A DNA stretch of 64,000 bases, from contig CALEXZ010000030.1 of NCBI GenBank assembly GCA_937926195.1, positions 1-64,000 of the forward strand, in the 5' to 3' direction. Below the pieces are notes generated by a model. It did no database searches, was not told the origin of the DNA, and worked only from the letters and a program-made list of their open reading frames with translations. Each line of letters begins with the position of its first letter. The stretch's first letter is position 1. Positions 38,579-47,549 of this stretch are shown here, piece by piece. Source of the stretch: an uncultured Actinomyces sp. (lineage in GTDB: Bacteria; Actinomycetota; Actinomycetes; Actinomycetales; Actinomycetaceae). The position numbers and the translations under genes are program-made.

Positions 38579-39517
38579 TCAGCCGACCGTCCGGCGACGC
38601 AGCAGCCGCAGGTCGCTCCAGTCGGCGGTCGCGGCGAGCACGGTTCCGACGAGGATGATGACGCAGCACAGGACCTGCAGAGGCGTGGGCACGGTCTGCT
38701 GGATGAGGAGCGCGAAGAGCACGGCCCAGGCCGAGTAGGAGATGTTGAGGGCCATGCCGCGCGAGGCGCCGATGGCGTTGATCGCCTTGTAGTAGAAGAG
38801 GTAGGAGGCGGTGCCCGCCAGGGCCGCGAGGGCCACGACGGCGCTGGCCGGGGTCAGGGCCGCGCGCCCGGTGAAGCCCAGGACGCCGCCGAGCGGCGCG
38901 ACGAGCACCAGGTAGGCCAGCGCGGAGGTCGTCTCACGGATGTGCAGCGCGGTCTCGTTGTCGACGGCCTCGTCGCGCATGCCCCAGGCGAGGATGACGG
39001 CCTCGGAGCCCCAGCCGACGACGCAGGCGAGGGCGGCGACGACGCCGAGGACCGCCGACCCGCCGGTGACGGTGCCGGTGGAGTCCCAGCCGATGGCGAT
39101 GATCGCCGCGAGCGCCACGAGCAGGGCCACAACCTGTCGCGCCCGCATGCGCTCGCCCAGCAGGACGACGGCGAGCAGGGTGCCCACGGCCGGGTAGAAG
39201 GTGGAGACGATGGCCGTGTAGCCGGGGCCGATATTGTTGATGGCGATGAGGTAGCCGGTCATGCCGATGGGGCCTCCCAGCAGGGCGGCGACGACGACGG
39301 CCCGCCCCGAGCGGGTGCGCAGCGCCGCCAGTGTGTCGCCCAGGCGCCCGCGCAGCCCCATGAAGAGCAGCAGCAGCAGGGCGCAGGACAGGTCGTGCAG
39401 CAGGGCGCCCGACAGCGCGGCCTCACTGGCCCCGAGGAAGGGCGCCAGCAGCAGGGCGACGCCGAGGATGACGGTGTCCAGGCCCCACAGGGCCCCCGAG
39501 AGCATTCCGAAGCGCAT
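38579..39517 (-). CDS. licB: LicB-like choline transporter (EamA/DMT family)
   Basis: A 312-residue membrane protein with ten hydrophobic helices in two EamA-like halves. It opens LSGALWGLDTVILGVALL; IGPGYTAIVSTFYPAVGTLLA ends helix 4, and ALHIRETTSALAYLVLV starts the second half. These recall LicB proteins of Haemophilus and Streptococcus, which import choline. It starts three bases after the licCA stop, so the two form a bicistronic unit: uptake plus activation. No other choline transporter is visible in the window. Confidence 0.87.
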   Translation of the reverse strand: MRFGMLSGALWGLDTVILGVALLLAPFLGASEAALSGALLHDLSCALLLLLFMGLRGRLGDTLAALRTRSGRAVVVAALLGGPIGMTGYLIAINNIGPGYTAIVSTFYPAVGTLLAVVLLGERMRARQVVALLVALAAIIAIGWDSTGTVTGGSAVLGVVAALACVVGWGSEAVILAWGMRDEAVDNETALHIRETTSALAYLVLVAPLGGVLGFTGRAALTPASAVVALAALAGTASYLFYYKAINAIGASRGMALNISYSAWAVLFALLIQQTVPTPLQVLCCVIILVGTVLAATADWSDLRLLRRRTVG

Positions 39518-39520
39518 GGT

Positions 39521-41305
39521 TCAGGCCTCCATCTCGTACTGGTGCAGGAGCGCGTCGACCGTGTCGGCGGCGTGGCGGTAGTAGATGAGCAGCCACTCAC
39601 CGACGTCGTCGCCCTCAGCCTCCTTGAGCAGCGCCCACAGGTACCAGCACCAGCCGGCGAAGACGACGTAGGCCTGGAAGTGGCGCCGCTCGGTGTCGGT
39701 GGGCGGGCGCTTGAAGTAGTAGGTGAGGGCGGTCTCAGCGAGCTGTTCGTCCATCTCCTCGGTGCACACGACCATCGTGCCGAAGTCCGCGGCGACGTCG
39801 GACATGCCCGAGTACTCCCAGTCGATGAGGTCGATGTGTCCGTCCTCGGCGACGAGGAAGTTCGGGGGGAAGAAGTCGTTGTGGCTGGGGACCTGGGGGA
39901 AGCCGTCCGCGTCGGCGTAGGCCTTGAGGCGCAGGACCTTGTCCCGCAGCTCGTGGTAGCCGGGAACCTGGATGGGCCCGCGGGCGGCGAGCAGGCCCTC
40001 GTAGCGCAGGCCCTCGGTGACGAAGTCGAAGGAGCGGCTCATGTGCGCGCCGGCGTTGTGCAGGTGGCGGCTCAGTCGCATCGCCTCGCGCAGCTCGTCG
40101 GGGTTGGTGACGTCGAGGTTGCGTGAGCCCGGGACGAAGCGGGAGATCTTCCACCCCTTGTCGACGTCGCCGGCGACGAAGGTCTGGTCGACGCCGGCGT
40201 CACGGGCCAGGGTCAGCGCCTCGAGCTCGGCGCGGCGGTCCACGATGAGCTCCGTGCCGGCACCGGGGTGGCGGTAGACGTACTCGTCGTCGCCGACGCT
40301 GAAGTGGCACGACAGGTTCGTGATCCCCTGCTTGAGCGGGTAGAAGTCGGTGATCTGGCTGGGCTCGCAGCCCAGGGTCGTGGCGATGTGCGTGAAGACC
40401 TCGGAGTCGAGGTTCTCCATGAAGCCGGGGTCGAAGGCGCGCAGCTCGTCGAGGGAGTCGAACTCGTTGATGACGCCGTCGGGGTACTGGCGCACGACCA
40501 TGTCGAGCTCCTTGGCGTGGGAGAGGAAGATCGACTCCCACAGCAGCGGCGCGGTCTCGGGGCGGTCGTAGACCTTCTCGAGGATCTCGCGGAAGCGCGA
40601 GGAGAAGGCGCGGTCGAAGTAGACGTGCCCGAGCATGGTCCACGCGTCCGCCCCGCCGACGGTGGCGCCGGTGATGCGCCCGCCGGGGCCGGTCTGGATG
40701 CACCACTCCTCGGTGGGGCCGGCGGCGTACTGGGCGGAGTAGTAGGCGCGGTACACGTAGGGCTCGAAGGGGTTGGTCGTGAAGTAGTCGTCCGAGGAGC
40801 ACACGTAGGTGTTGGCCAGGCGGTCGCGCACCCGCCACACGGAGCCGTTGTTGTTGCGGCTGGCGTACTCACGGTTGACGACGACGTCGACCCCGTAGCG
40901 GTCGATGAGGTAGAGGAAGTACTCCTTCTTGTAGCCGACGACCACCGTGATGTCCGTGATCCCGGCCTCGCGCAGCTGCTCGATCTGGCGCTCGATGAGG
41001 ACCTCTCCGCATACGCGCAGCGTCCCCTTGGGGCGCTCGTAGGAGATCGGGACGAAGCGGCTCGACAGTCCGGCGGCGAGGATGACGGCGTTGTCGACCC
41101 TGTAGGGCGCGAGCGCCTCGCGGCCCGCGTCGGTCAGGGCACGGTCCTTGACGAGGCCGAGGGCCTCGAGCTCACGGACGTTCGTGTTGACGGTTCCCAG
41201 GGACAGGCAGGTGCGTGCCTGCAGGGCCCGCTGGGTCAGTGGCGTCCCCTCGGCGCGCAGCGCGTCAAGGATGAGGAACTGGGGCTCGGTCAGTGTGGGG
41301 GACAT
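39521..41305 (-). CDS. licCA: Winged-helix / CTP:phosphocholine cytidylyltransferase / choline kinase fusion
   Basis: A 594-residue three-part protein. Residues 1-68 are a MarR-like winged helix-turn-helix (LTQRALQARTCLSLGTVNTN then ELEALGLV). Residues ~72-300 are LicC: VILAAGLSSRF (the NTP loop at 77-83), ERPKGTLRVCGE and SSDDYFTTNPFEPYV. Residues ~300-594 are LicA: QGITNLSCHF, the kinase motif SHNDFFPPN (His475, Asp477) and LIDWEYSG (Asp495). It should turn choline into phosphocholine and then CDP-choline on one chain. LicC-LicA fusions are known in oral treponemes; I do not recall the added DNA-binding domain there. A palindrome and a tandem repeat sit just upstream. Confidence 0.92.
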   Translation of the reverse strand: MSPTLTEPQFLILDALRAEGTPLTQRALQARTCLSLGTVNTNVRELEALGLVKDRALTDAGREALAPYRVDNAVILAAGLSSRFVPISYERPKGTLRVCGEVLIERQIEQLREAGITDITVVVGYKKEYFLYLIDRYGVDVVVNREYASRNNNGSVWRVRDRLANTYVCSSDDYFTTNPFEPYVYRAYYSAQYAAGPTEEWCIQTGPGGRITGATVGGADAWTMLGHVYFDRAFSSRFREILEKVYDRPETAPLLWESIFLSHAKELDMVVRQYPDGVINEFDSLDELRAFDPGFMENLDSEVFTHIATTLGCEPSQITDFYPLKQGITNLSCHFSVGDDEYVYRHPGAGTELIVDRRAELEALTLARDAGVDQTFVAGDVDKGWKISRFVPGSRNLDVTNPDELREAMRLSRHLHNAGAHMSRSFDFVTEGLRYEGLLAARGPIQVPGYHELRDKVLRLKAYADADGFPQVPSHNDFFPPNFLVAEDGHIDLIDWEYSGMSDVAADFGTMVVCTEEMDEQLAETALTYYFKRPPTDTERRHFQAYVVFAGWCWYLWALLKEAEGDDVGEWLLIYYRHAADTVDALLHQYEMEA

Positions 41306-41332
41306 GAGAGTTCAGACGTCCTTGGTCGACGG

Positions 41333-41373
41333 CGTTTGTTCAAACGTACCTCAGGTGATGAACGTGATGAACG
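41333..41373. promoter_or_regulatory. Candidate autoregulatory operator and promoter for licCA-licB
   Basis: CGTTTGTTCAAACG (41333-41346) is an inverted repeat with six-base arms, centred about 35 bases before the licCA ATG. Two perfect tandem copies of TGATGAACG follow at 41356-41364 and 41365-41373. On the minus strand, TTCATC and TACGTT are spaced 17 bases apart and could be -35 and -10, with the palindrome covering the -10 edge. TTG...CAA palindromes are common MarR-family targets, and licCA itself carries a winged helix. Confidence 0.5.
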
Positions 41374-41506
41374 CTGGTGGTGCATGAGGTGTGTCACCGG
41401 CGCGCCCGCCAACCCCTCGGCAGCGGCGCAGGAAGCGGCGGGTATAGTCGCTGGCGCTCATGGTGATGACAGATCCTGTGGGTCCCTACGTCCCGAAGGA
41501 TGGCGC

Positions 41507-43234
41507 ATGCGTTCCCCCATGCTTGTTGACTCGGCGAAGGCGACGACGGCTGTGCTCGCCGCCATCGTCGCCGCACCGCTGCTCGGGGTCGTCCTGCCAG
41601 GCACGTTCGCCTACGTGTTCTGGCTCTCCGTCCTCGCGACACTGGCCGGTGTCGCCTGGGTGCTCCTGCGCGCCCGTGAGCGCGGGCAGTGGCCCCGGTG
41701 GACGGCCGTGGCGCTCGTCCTGGTCCCGGTGCTCATCGGCACGGCCGACGTCGTGCGCACGGTCGTCCTCTACCGCGGCGTGGTCCTGCCCTTCATGCGC
41801 AACGACATGGTGATGAACACCATCGAGGCCATGACGATCCACAACAACGGGTCGCTGGGCAGCGGGGCCGAGGTCAAGCCGGTCTTCCTCACGGCCGCGA
41901 TCGCCTCCGTGTTCTACGGGCCGGGCACCGGCTACCCGGACCTGCGCACCATGATCGTGGGCAACATCGCGGCGGCGACGGCGACCTGTGCGCTCATCAG
42001 CGTGCTCCTCGGCTCCTTCGCCCACGTCATGCTCCAGGGGACGGCACGCCCCCTGAGGGTCGTCGGCGTGCTCGCGGTCGGCTGGGTCCCCTACACCGGT
42101 CTCGTCATGGGGCAGGTCGTCCAGTTCGGGTACATGAACATCCCGGTCATCGTGCTCATCATGGTCGTCGCCTGGATCCTGTACCGCTACCTCAGCCCGT
42201 GGCAGGCCATGGTGTGGCTCCCCCTCGTCGTCGTCGTCAGCCTCGCGGCGTGGTCCCCTGCCGCGCTGCTGCCGGGGCTGCTGCTGCTCGCGCGGGCGAT
42301 CCGGGCGGGCATCGGCCTGTGGGGCCCCGGTGAGAAGGTCGTGCCCACCCGCGCCGAGGTCATCGCCACCGCAGCCACCTGGCTGCTGGCAGCCGCCTAC
42401 ACGCTGGGGATCGCCCTGCCCGCGCTCCGTCGCGACGGCGGCTACCTGGCAGCCGGACCGGGCGCCTTCATCCCCGTCGTGACCGACAGCCTCATCTTCT
42501 CCGCCACCGCGCTGCTCCTGCTCGTCGGCCTGTACGGGGCGCTGGCGCGCTTCGGCGCCGACATCGCGCCCGTGGGGGGACTTGCGCTGCTGGCGGTCGG
42601 GGCGTGGGCCGGCGTCGTCTACCTCCTGCTGCTGCGGGCCCCCGGGGACTACCGCTGGGGCTACTACCCGATGAAGCTCATGGTCATCTCCATCGCGGTC
42701 ATCGGCGTCCTGCTCACCATCGAGGCGATGGGGGCGGCGGTCGCCTACGGGCCGCGGGCCGCGCTCCTGCGGGGGGCGTCCTACGCGCTCGCCGTGGCCG
42801 CCCTGGCGGCCTCCGTGGTCACGCCGGGCCTCCACGCGGGATGGCGCCACTACCTCGTCCCGCTCCACGAACCCGACGAGTGGATCCCCGCCGCCTCGCA
42901 GACCGACCACGAGGCCTACGCGGACCTCGTGCGGGTCTTCGACGAGCACAAGGGAGGCGCCGTCGTCTTCATCCGCGACAGTGAGCGCGTGAGTGTCGAC
43001 GCCGACCGCAACCGCTTCCTCATCCAGTTCTCGGCCCCCACGGACTACGACGTGCGCATCAACGCCTACGCCGACTGGGACGAGGAGTACTACGACACGA
43101 TCCTGTGCCCCCTGCTCGACGCGTGGGACAAGGACGCGGTGGTCGTCACCTCGGAGCGCAACCGTGAGTCCGTCGAGCACGAGGTCCAGCAGTGCCGTCC
43201 GAGGCACGACGTCACCGTCACCGTGCTTGACTGA
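41507..43234 (+). CDS. Polytopic membrane protein, GT-C-like, unknown family
   Basis: A 575-residue membrane protein with about a dozen hydrophobic segments and a soluble C-terminal region of ~120 residues. The first long loop contains RNDMVMNTIEAMTIHNNG, then a membrane re-entry, the order expected of GT-C transferases. ATG at 41507 follows CGAAGGATGG. Upstream, a TATAGT box near 41445 is a fair -10. The frame is open for 1.2 kb before the start, antisense to licCA, but that part is a shadow. The substrate is unknown. Confidence 0.62.
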   Translation: MRSPMLVDSAKATTAVLAAIVAAPLLGVVLPGTFAYVFWLSVLATLAGVAWVLLRARERGQWPRWTAVALVLVPVLIGTADVVRTVVLYRGVVLPFMRNDMVMNTIEAMTIHNNGSLGSGAEVKPVFLTAAIASVFYGPGTGYPDLRTMIVGNIAAATATCALISVLLGSFAHVMLQGTARPLRVVGVLAVGWVPYTGLVMGQVVQFGYMNIPVIVLIMVVAWILYRYLSPWQAMVWLPLVVVVSLAAWSPAALLPGLLLLARAIRAGIGLWGPGEKVVPTRAEVIATAATWLLAAAYTLGIALPALRRDGGYLAAGPGAFIPVVTDSLIFSATALLLLVGLYGALARFGADIAPVGGLALLAVGAWAGVVYLLLLRAPGDYRWGYYPMKLMVISIAVIGVLLTIEAMGAAVAYGPRAALLRGASYALAVAALAASVVTPGLHAGWRHYLVPLHEPDEWIPAASQTDHEAYADLVRVFDEHKGGAVVFIRDSERVSVDADRNRFLIQFSAPTDYDVRINAYADWDEEYYDTILCPLLDAWDKDAVVVTSERNRESVEHEVQQCRPRHDVTVTVLD

Positions 43235-43310
43235 GGAGCGCGAGACCGGCGGGTCTCGGGGCGGCCGTGTGCAGCCGTGAGCGCAGGCACGCTGTGAGAA
43301 AGGGGAGTCG

Positions 43311-44858
43311 ATGGGTATCGCGGGTCGGATCAGCCCCCGCGCCAGGGTGAGCGCGCCTGACCTTCGTCGGGCGCGACGCGTCGTCGTCCCCGCCGTGGCC
43401 GTCCTCCTGGCGGTGCTCGTGGGCGTCGGCTGGGCACTGTCCTCCCCGTTGTCCTCCTCCCCGGACGACGACTACCACCTGGGCAGCATCTGGTGCCCGC
43501 GGCCCGCTCAGGGCTCCTGCGAGACCTCGCAGGTCAACGGCATGCCGGTTGTCCGGGTCCCCAGGGCCGTGTCCGACACCTCCATGCACTGCTTCGTCTT
43601 CTCCGAGAACTCCGCGGGATGCGTCGTCGGCTACGACGACGACGAGCTTGTGTGGTCCACCCGCTTCGACGACGGTGACTACCCGGTCGGCTACTACCGC
43701 GTCCACCACCTGCTCGTCGGCCACGACGTCGAGCTGTCCGCCGTCCTCATGAGGGTCCTCAACGTCCTGCTGTGCGTCGCGCTCGTCGCGGTCCTCGTCC
43801 TGCTGGCCCCCCGCGAGGAGGGGCCGGCGGTGTGGCTCGTGCCGATGCTGTCGTGGACACCCATGGGGCTGTACTTCATCGCCTCGAACAACCCGACGTC
43901 GTGGGCGGTGACGGGCCTGTTCGTCTACTGCGCCGGGGTGTACCTGGCCACGCGGGTGCAGGGCCGACGGCGTGTCGGGCTGCTCGGGGCAGCGGTCGCC
44001 GGGGCGCTCATGTGCCTGGGATCGCGCTATGACGCGGCTTTCTACCTGTGCATCGTCGGCGTCGCGCTCCTGCTCGCGGTGCGCTGGAGGCGTGCGCTGT
44101 GGCCCGAGCTCGGCGTCGTCGTCGCCTGCGGGCTCCTGGGGCTGGTCGAGATGCTCTCCTCCGGGCGCACGGACGCCATGCCCGGGGAGGCCCCCGGTGG
44201 TGTCGGAGCGGGCTTCGTCTACCGCTTCCTCGTGGGCCTGGAGACGGTGCCCAAGTACCTCGGGGGCTTGTGGGGCCTGCACTGGGTCCCGGGATGGGGC
44301 GACGTCCCGTTCCACGAACGCAGCCCCTTCGTGCTGGCCATGCTCGCGGCCGCCGGCGTCGTCTTCCTGGCGCTGAGGTCGGGGACCTGGCGGACGTGGC
44401 TGTCGGCACTGGTGCTCATCGGCTCGGCGGCCCTGCTCCCGGCGGTCTTCCACGCCGCAGGCGTGTTCGTGCCGCTGGAGGCCTACCAGGCGCGTTACGT
44501 CCTGCCCCTGCTCGCCCCCGGGCTGCTCCTGCTGCTGGTTGTCGACAAGGACGAGCCGGTCAGGCTCAGCCGGCCCCAGGCGGTGTGGGCGGGGGTCTGT
44601 CTCGTGGTCTGCCAGGTCATCGCCCAGCACACCGTCATGCTGCGCTACGTCCTGGGTGTCGGGGAGCACTGGCCGCTGGACCTCGACGACTCCGTCCAGT
44701 GGTGGTGGGACGTCCCCTTCACCCCGATGACGCTCCTGGCCGTGTCCTCGTGCGCCTTCCTCGCCCTGGTGGCGGTCGTCCTGGCCTTCGCGACCACCGG
44801 GGGCGCTCGGCCTGCGTCCTCGGAGGAGCCCGACGTCGTGCATGAGGACGGCACGTGA
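43311..44858 (+). CDS. DUF2142-like polytopic membrane protein
   Basis: A 515-residue membrane protein with about ten hydrophobic segments. The first external loop carries SSPDDDYHLGSIWCPRP, an acidic-plus-His motif like other GT-C members in this window, and the loop has several cysteines (WCPRP, GSCETS, MHCFV, AGCVV) that could form disulfides outside the membrane. ATG follows AAAGGGGAG. It lies 76 bases after the previous GT-C-like gene; the pair may act in turn on one glycan. The DUF2142 assignment is from memory. Confidence 0.68.
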   Translation: MGIAGRISPRARVSAPDLRRARRVVVPAVAVLLAVLVGVGWALSSPLSSSPDDDYHLGSIWCPRPAQGSCETSQVNGMPVVRVPRAVSDTSMHCFVFSENSAGCVVGYDDDELVWSTRFDDGDYPVGYYRVHHLLVGHDVELSAVLMRVLNVLLCVALVAVLVLLAPREEGPAVWLVPMLSWTPMGLYFIASNNPTSWAVTGLFVYCAGVYLATRVQGRRRVGLLGAAVAGALMCLGSRYDAAFYLCIVGVALLLAVRWRRALWPELGVVVACGLLGLVEMLSSGRTDAMPGEAPGGVGAGFVYRFLVGLETVPKYLGGLWGLHWVPGWGDVPFHERSPFVLAMLAAAGVVFLALRSGTWRTWLSALVLIGSAALLPAVFHAAGVFVPLEAYQARYVLPLLAPGLLLLLVVDKDEPVRLSRPQAVWAGVCLVVCQVIAQHTVMLRYVLGVGEHWPLDLDDSVQWWWDVPFTPMTLLAVSSCAFLALVAVVLAFATTGGARPASSEEPDVVHEDGT

Positions 44859-44964
44859 GGGTATGGTCACCGTGCTCACCTGAGTCCCTGGCGTCAGCAG
44901 ACGATAAACTCACGGTGCCGCGGCGTCCGCTCGCGGAGCGACAGAACTTGAGGACAACCACGAG

Positions 44965-46422
44965 ATGACCGAGGCCCCGAAGCCGCTTGGTGTGACAACG
45001 ACCCCGATCCCCGGGTTCCTGTGTATCGACCTCACGGTCTACGGCGACAACCGCGGCTGGTTCAAGGAGAACTGGCAGCGCGAGAAGATGGTCGCGCTCG
45101 GTCTGCCGGACTTCGGGCCGGTCCAGAACAACATCTCCTTCAACGACGAGGTCGGTGTCACCCGCGGCATCCACGCCGAGCCCTGGGACAAGTACGTCTC
45201 CGTCGCCACCGGCAAGGTCTTCGGCGCCTGGGTGGACCTGCGTGAGGGCCCCACCTTCGGCACCGTCTTCACGACCGTCATCGACCCCTCGGTGGCCGTC
45301 TTCGTCCCCCGCGGTGTGGGCAACGCCTACCAGACGCTGGAGCCCGGCACCGCCTACACCTACCTCGTCAACGACCACTGGTCGCCCGAGGCCCGCTACA
45401 CCTTCCTCAACCTCGCCGACGAGACCGCCGCGGTGCCGTGGCCCATCCCGCTGGAGCGCGCGATCCTCTCCGACAAGGACAAGGCCCACCCGCGCATGGC
45501 GGAGGTCACCCCCTTCCCGGCCGTCGACGCCGCGCCGCGTCCGGGGCGCCGCGCCTTCGTCACCGGGGCCCGCGGCCAGCTCGGCCGTGAGCTCATGGCC
45601 CAGCTGCCCGAGGCCGGCTTCACGGTCACCGGTGTCGACCTGCCGGACTTCGACATCGCCGACGCCGCGCAGGTTGCGGCCGTCGACTGGTCGCAGTACG
45701 ACGTCATCATCAACGCGGCGGGATGGACCGCCGTCGACGCCTCCGAGACCGACGAGGGCCGCCCCGCGACGTGGCGTGCGAACGCGTCGGGCCCCTCCGT
45801 CCTGGCCCGCGCCGCCTCCGAGAACGGCCTGACGATCGTCCACGTGTCCAGCGAGTACATCTTCGACGGCACGCAGGAGCCGCACACCGAGGACGAGGTC
45901 CCCAGCCCGCTCGGTGTCTACGGGCAGTCGAAGGCCGGTGGTGACGCCGCCGTTGCCGGGACCCCCCGCCACTACCTCGTGCGCACGAGCTGGGTCGTCG
46001 GCGACGGCAAGAACTTCGTCAAGACGATGGCCTCCCTCGCCGCCAAGGGCGTCAAGCCCTCCGTCGTCGCCGACCAGACCGGCCGGCTCACCTTCACCGC
46101 CGACCTCGCCGCCGGCATCATCCACCTGCTGGTCACGGGCGCCGACTACGGCACCTACAACCTCTCCGGCGAGGGGAGGGTCGTCTCCTGGGCCGACGTT
46201 GCCAAGCGCGTCTACGAGCTGGGCGGCCACAGCGCCGATGACGTGACCCCGGTGAGCACCGCCGAGTACTACGCCGGCCAGACGGGTATCGCCCCCCGCC
46301 CGCTCAGGAGCGCCCTCGACCTGACGAAGATCAAGGCAACGGGCTTCACGCCGGCAGACTCGATGGCCCGCCTGGACGAGTACGTGCACGCGCTGCTCGC
46401 CGACGGCACGGACCTGCGTTGA
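44965..46422 (+). CDS. rmlCD: Bifunctional dTDP-4-dehydrorhamnose 3,5-epimerase / reductase (RmlC-RmlD fusion)
   Basis: A 485-residue fusion completing dTDP-L-rhamnose synthesis. Residues ~10-185 are RmlC (YGDNRGWFKENWQ, GVTRGIHAEPWDKYV with the catalytic His, VPRGVGNAYQTL). Residues ~195-485 are RmlD (VTGARGQLGRELMAQLPEAG, NAAGWTAVDASE, SSEYIFDGT, and YGQSKAGGD with the catalytic Tyr-x3-Lys). This gene order in one chain is known in bifidobacteria and Actinomyces relatives. A TAAACT box at 44905-44910 may be the promoter. It overlaps the next start by four bases (TTGA). Confidence 0.95.
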   Translation: MTEAPKPLGVTTTPIPGFLCIDLTVYGDNRGWFKENWQREKMVALGLPDFGPVQNNISFNDEVGVTRGIHAEPWDKYVSVATGKVFGAWVDLREGPTFGTVFTTVIDPSVAVFVPRGVGNAYQTLEPGTAYTYLVNDHWSPEARYTFLNLADETAAVPWPIPLERAILSDKDKAHPRMAEVTPFPAVDAAPRPGRRAFVTGARGQLGRELMAQLPEAGFTVTGVDLPDFDIADAAQVAAVDWSQYDVIINAAGWTAVDASETDEGRPATWRANASGPSVLARAASENGLTIVHVSSEYIFDGTQEPHTEDEVPSPLGVYGQSKAGGDAAVAGTPRHYLVRTSWVVGDGKNFVKTMASLAAKGVKPSVVADQTGRLTFTADLAAGIIHLLVTGADYGTYNLSGEGRVVSWADVAKRVYELGGHSADDVTPVSTAEYYAGQTGIAPRPLRSALDLTKIKATGFTPADSMARLDEYVHALLADGTDLR

Positions 46423-47531
46423 GGGCGGTCGTCGCCGCGGGAGGCAGCCGGCTCGCCGAGCTCTTCGCCCCACGTGACCTGGACAGCAGGGACAACGCCC
46501 TCAACATGCTCAGGCTCGTCCTGGCCTCCCTCGTCGTCTTCTCCCACGTGCACATCCTCTCGGGCACCGGCGACGGCGTCATGTGGGAGGGCCAGCACCT
46601 GGGCAGCTGGGCCGTGGTCGGCTTCTTCACGATCTCCGGGTTCCTCATCACCGGGGCGCGGTGCCGCTCCAAGGCGGGCACCTACCTCATCAACCGGGTC
46701 GTGCGGATCTTCCCCGGCTACCTGCTCGTGCTCGTCCTCGTCGCCTTCGGCCTGGCACCGATCGCGCAGGTCGTCGAGCACGGCAGCCTCGACGGCTACT
46801 TGTCCACGCCCGTGACGCCCGTGCAGTACATCTGGGTCAACAGCCTGCTGACGATGGGCAGCTACTCCATCGGGGAGACCCTGACGACCTCGCCCTACGG
46901 CACGGCGTGGAACGGCTCGCTGTGGAGCCTCTACTACGAGTTCATGTGCTACATCGTCATCGGCGTGTTCATGTCCTGGCGCTGGACCCGCGAGCGCGCC
47001 TGGCCGGTGATCGCCCTGTTCGTCCTGTCCGTGCTCGTGCACGCCGGCATCGACCGGATCAGTCCCTACACCGGCGGCGACGGCAGCCTCGCCCTGTTCA
47101 TCTTCATGTTCCCCTACTTCATGGGGGGCGCGGTCATCTACGTCCTCAGGGACCGGCTGCCCATGCGCGCCTGGATCGCGTTGCTGGCCGCGATCATCTC
47201 CTACGCGCTCATCGCCCTGCTGCCCGACGTCGGCAAGCAGGCGGCGTCACCCTTCATGGCCTACCTCATCCTGTGGCTCGGGGCGGTCCTGCCCTCGCCG
47301 CGCGTGACGAGGGTCCACGACATCTCCTACGGCGTCTACATCTTCCACTTCCCGCTCACGCAGCTGCTGCTCGTGTCGGTCGGGGCCCACTGGAGTTTCA
47401 CCACGCTGCTCGTCGTCGTCATGGCGTGCACGCTCGTGCTGGCGACCCTCAGCTGGGTCCTCGTCGAGCGCGCTGCCATGCGCTGGTCGCGCGGACGCTC
47501 CCCGTGGGCCGAGCTCAGCCTCCACGCCTGA
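46419..47531 (+). CDS. Membrane acyltransferase (acyltransferase 3 family)
   Basis: A 370-residue membrane protein with about ten hydrophobic segments. LNMLRLVLASLVVFSHVHIL carries the Arg and His of the active site, and SGFLITGA, NRVVRIFPGY and NGSLWSLYYEF match OafA-like enzymes. The start is uncertain: TTG at 46419 overlaps the rmlCD stop (TTGA) and gives 370 residues; the next candidate is ATG at 46506, just before the first helix. It probably O-acetylates a rhamnose-containing glycan. Confidence 0.8.
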   Translation: MRAVVAAGGSRLAELFAPRDLDSRDNALNMLRLVLASLVVFSHVHILSGTGDGVMWEGQHLGSWAVVGFFTISGFLITGARCRSKAGTYLINRVVRIFPGYLLVLVLVAFGLAPIAQVVEHGSLDGYLSTPVTPVQYIWVNSLLTMGSYSIGETLTTSPYGTAWNGSLWSLYYEFMCYIVIGVFMSWRWTRERAWPVIALFVLSVLVHAGIDRISPYTGGDGSLALFIFMFPYFMGGAVIYVLRDRLPMRAWIALLAAIISYALIALLPDVGKQAASPFMAYLILWLGAVLPSPRVTRVHDISYGVYIFHFPLTQLLLVSVGAHWSFTTLLVVVMACTLVLATLSWVLVERAAMRWSRGRSPWAELSLHA

Positions 47532-47549
47532 GCCCCGCGGGGGCGGGCC

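Noticed and set aside
40268..41506. N-terminal extension of the membrane-protein gene at 41507, antisense to licCA
   Set aside because: The extension has shadow composition; ATG 41507 has a ribosome site and begins the first hydrophobic helix.
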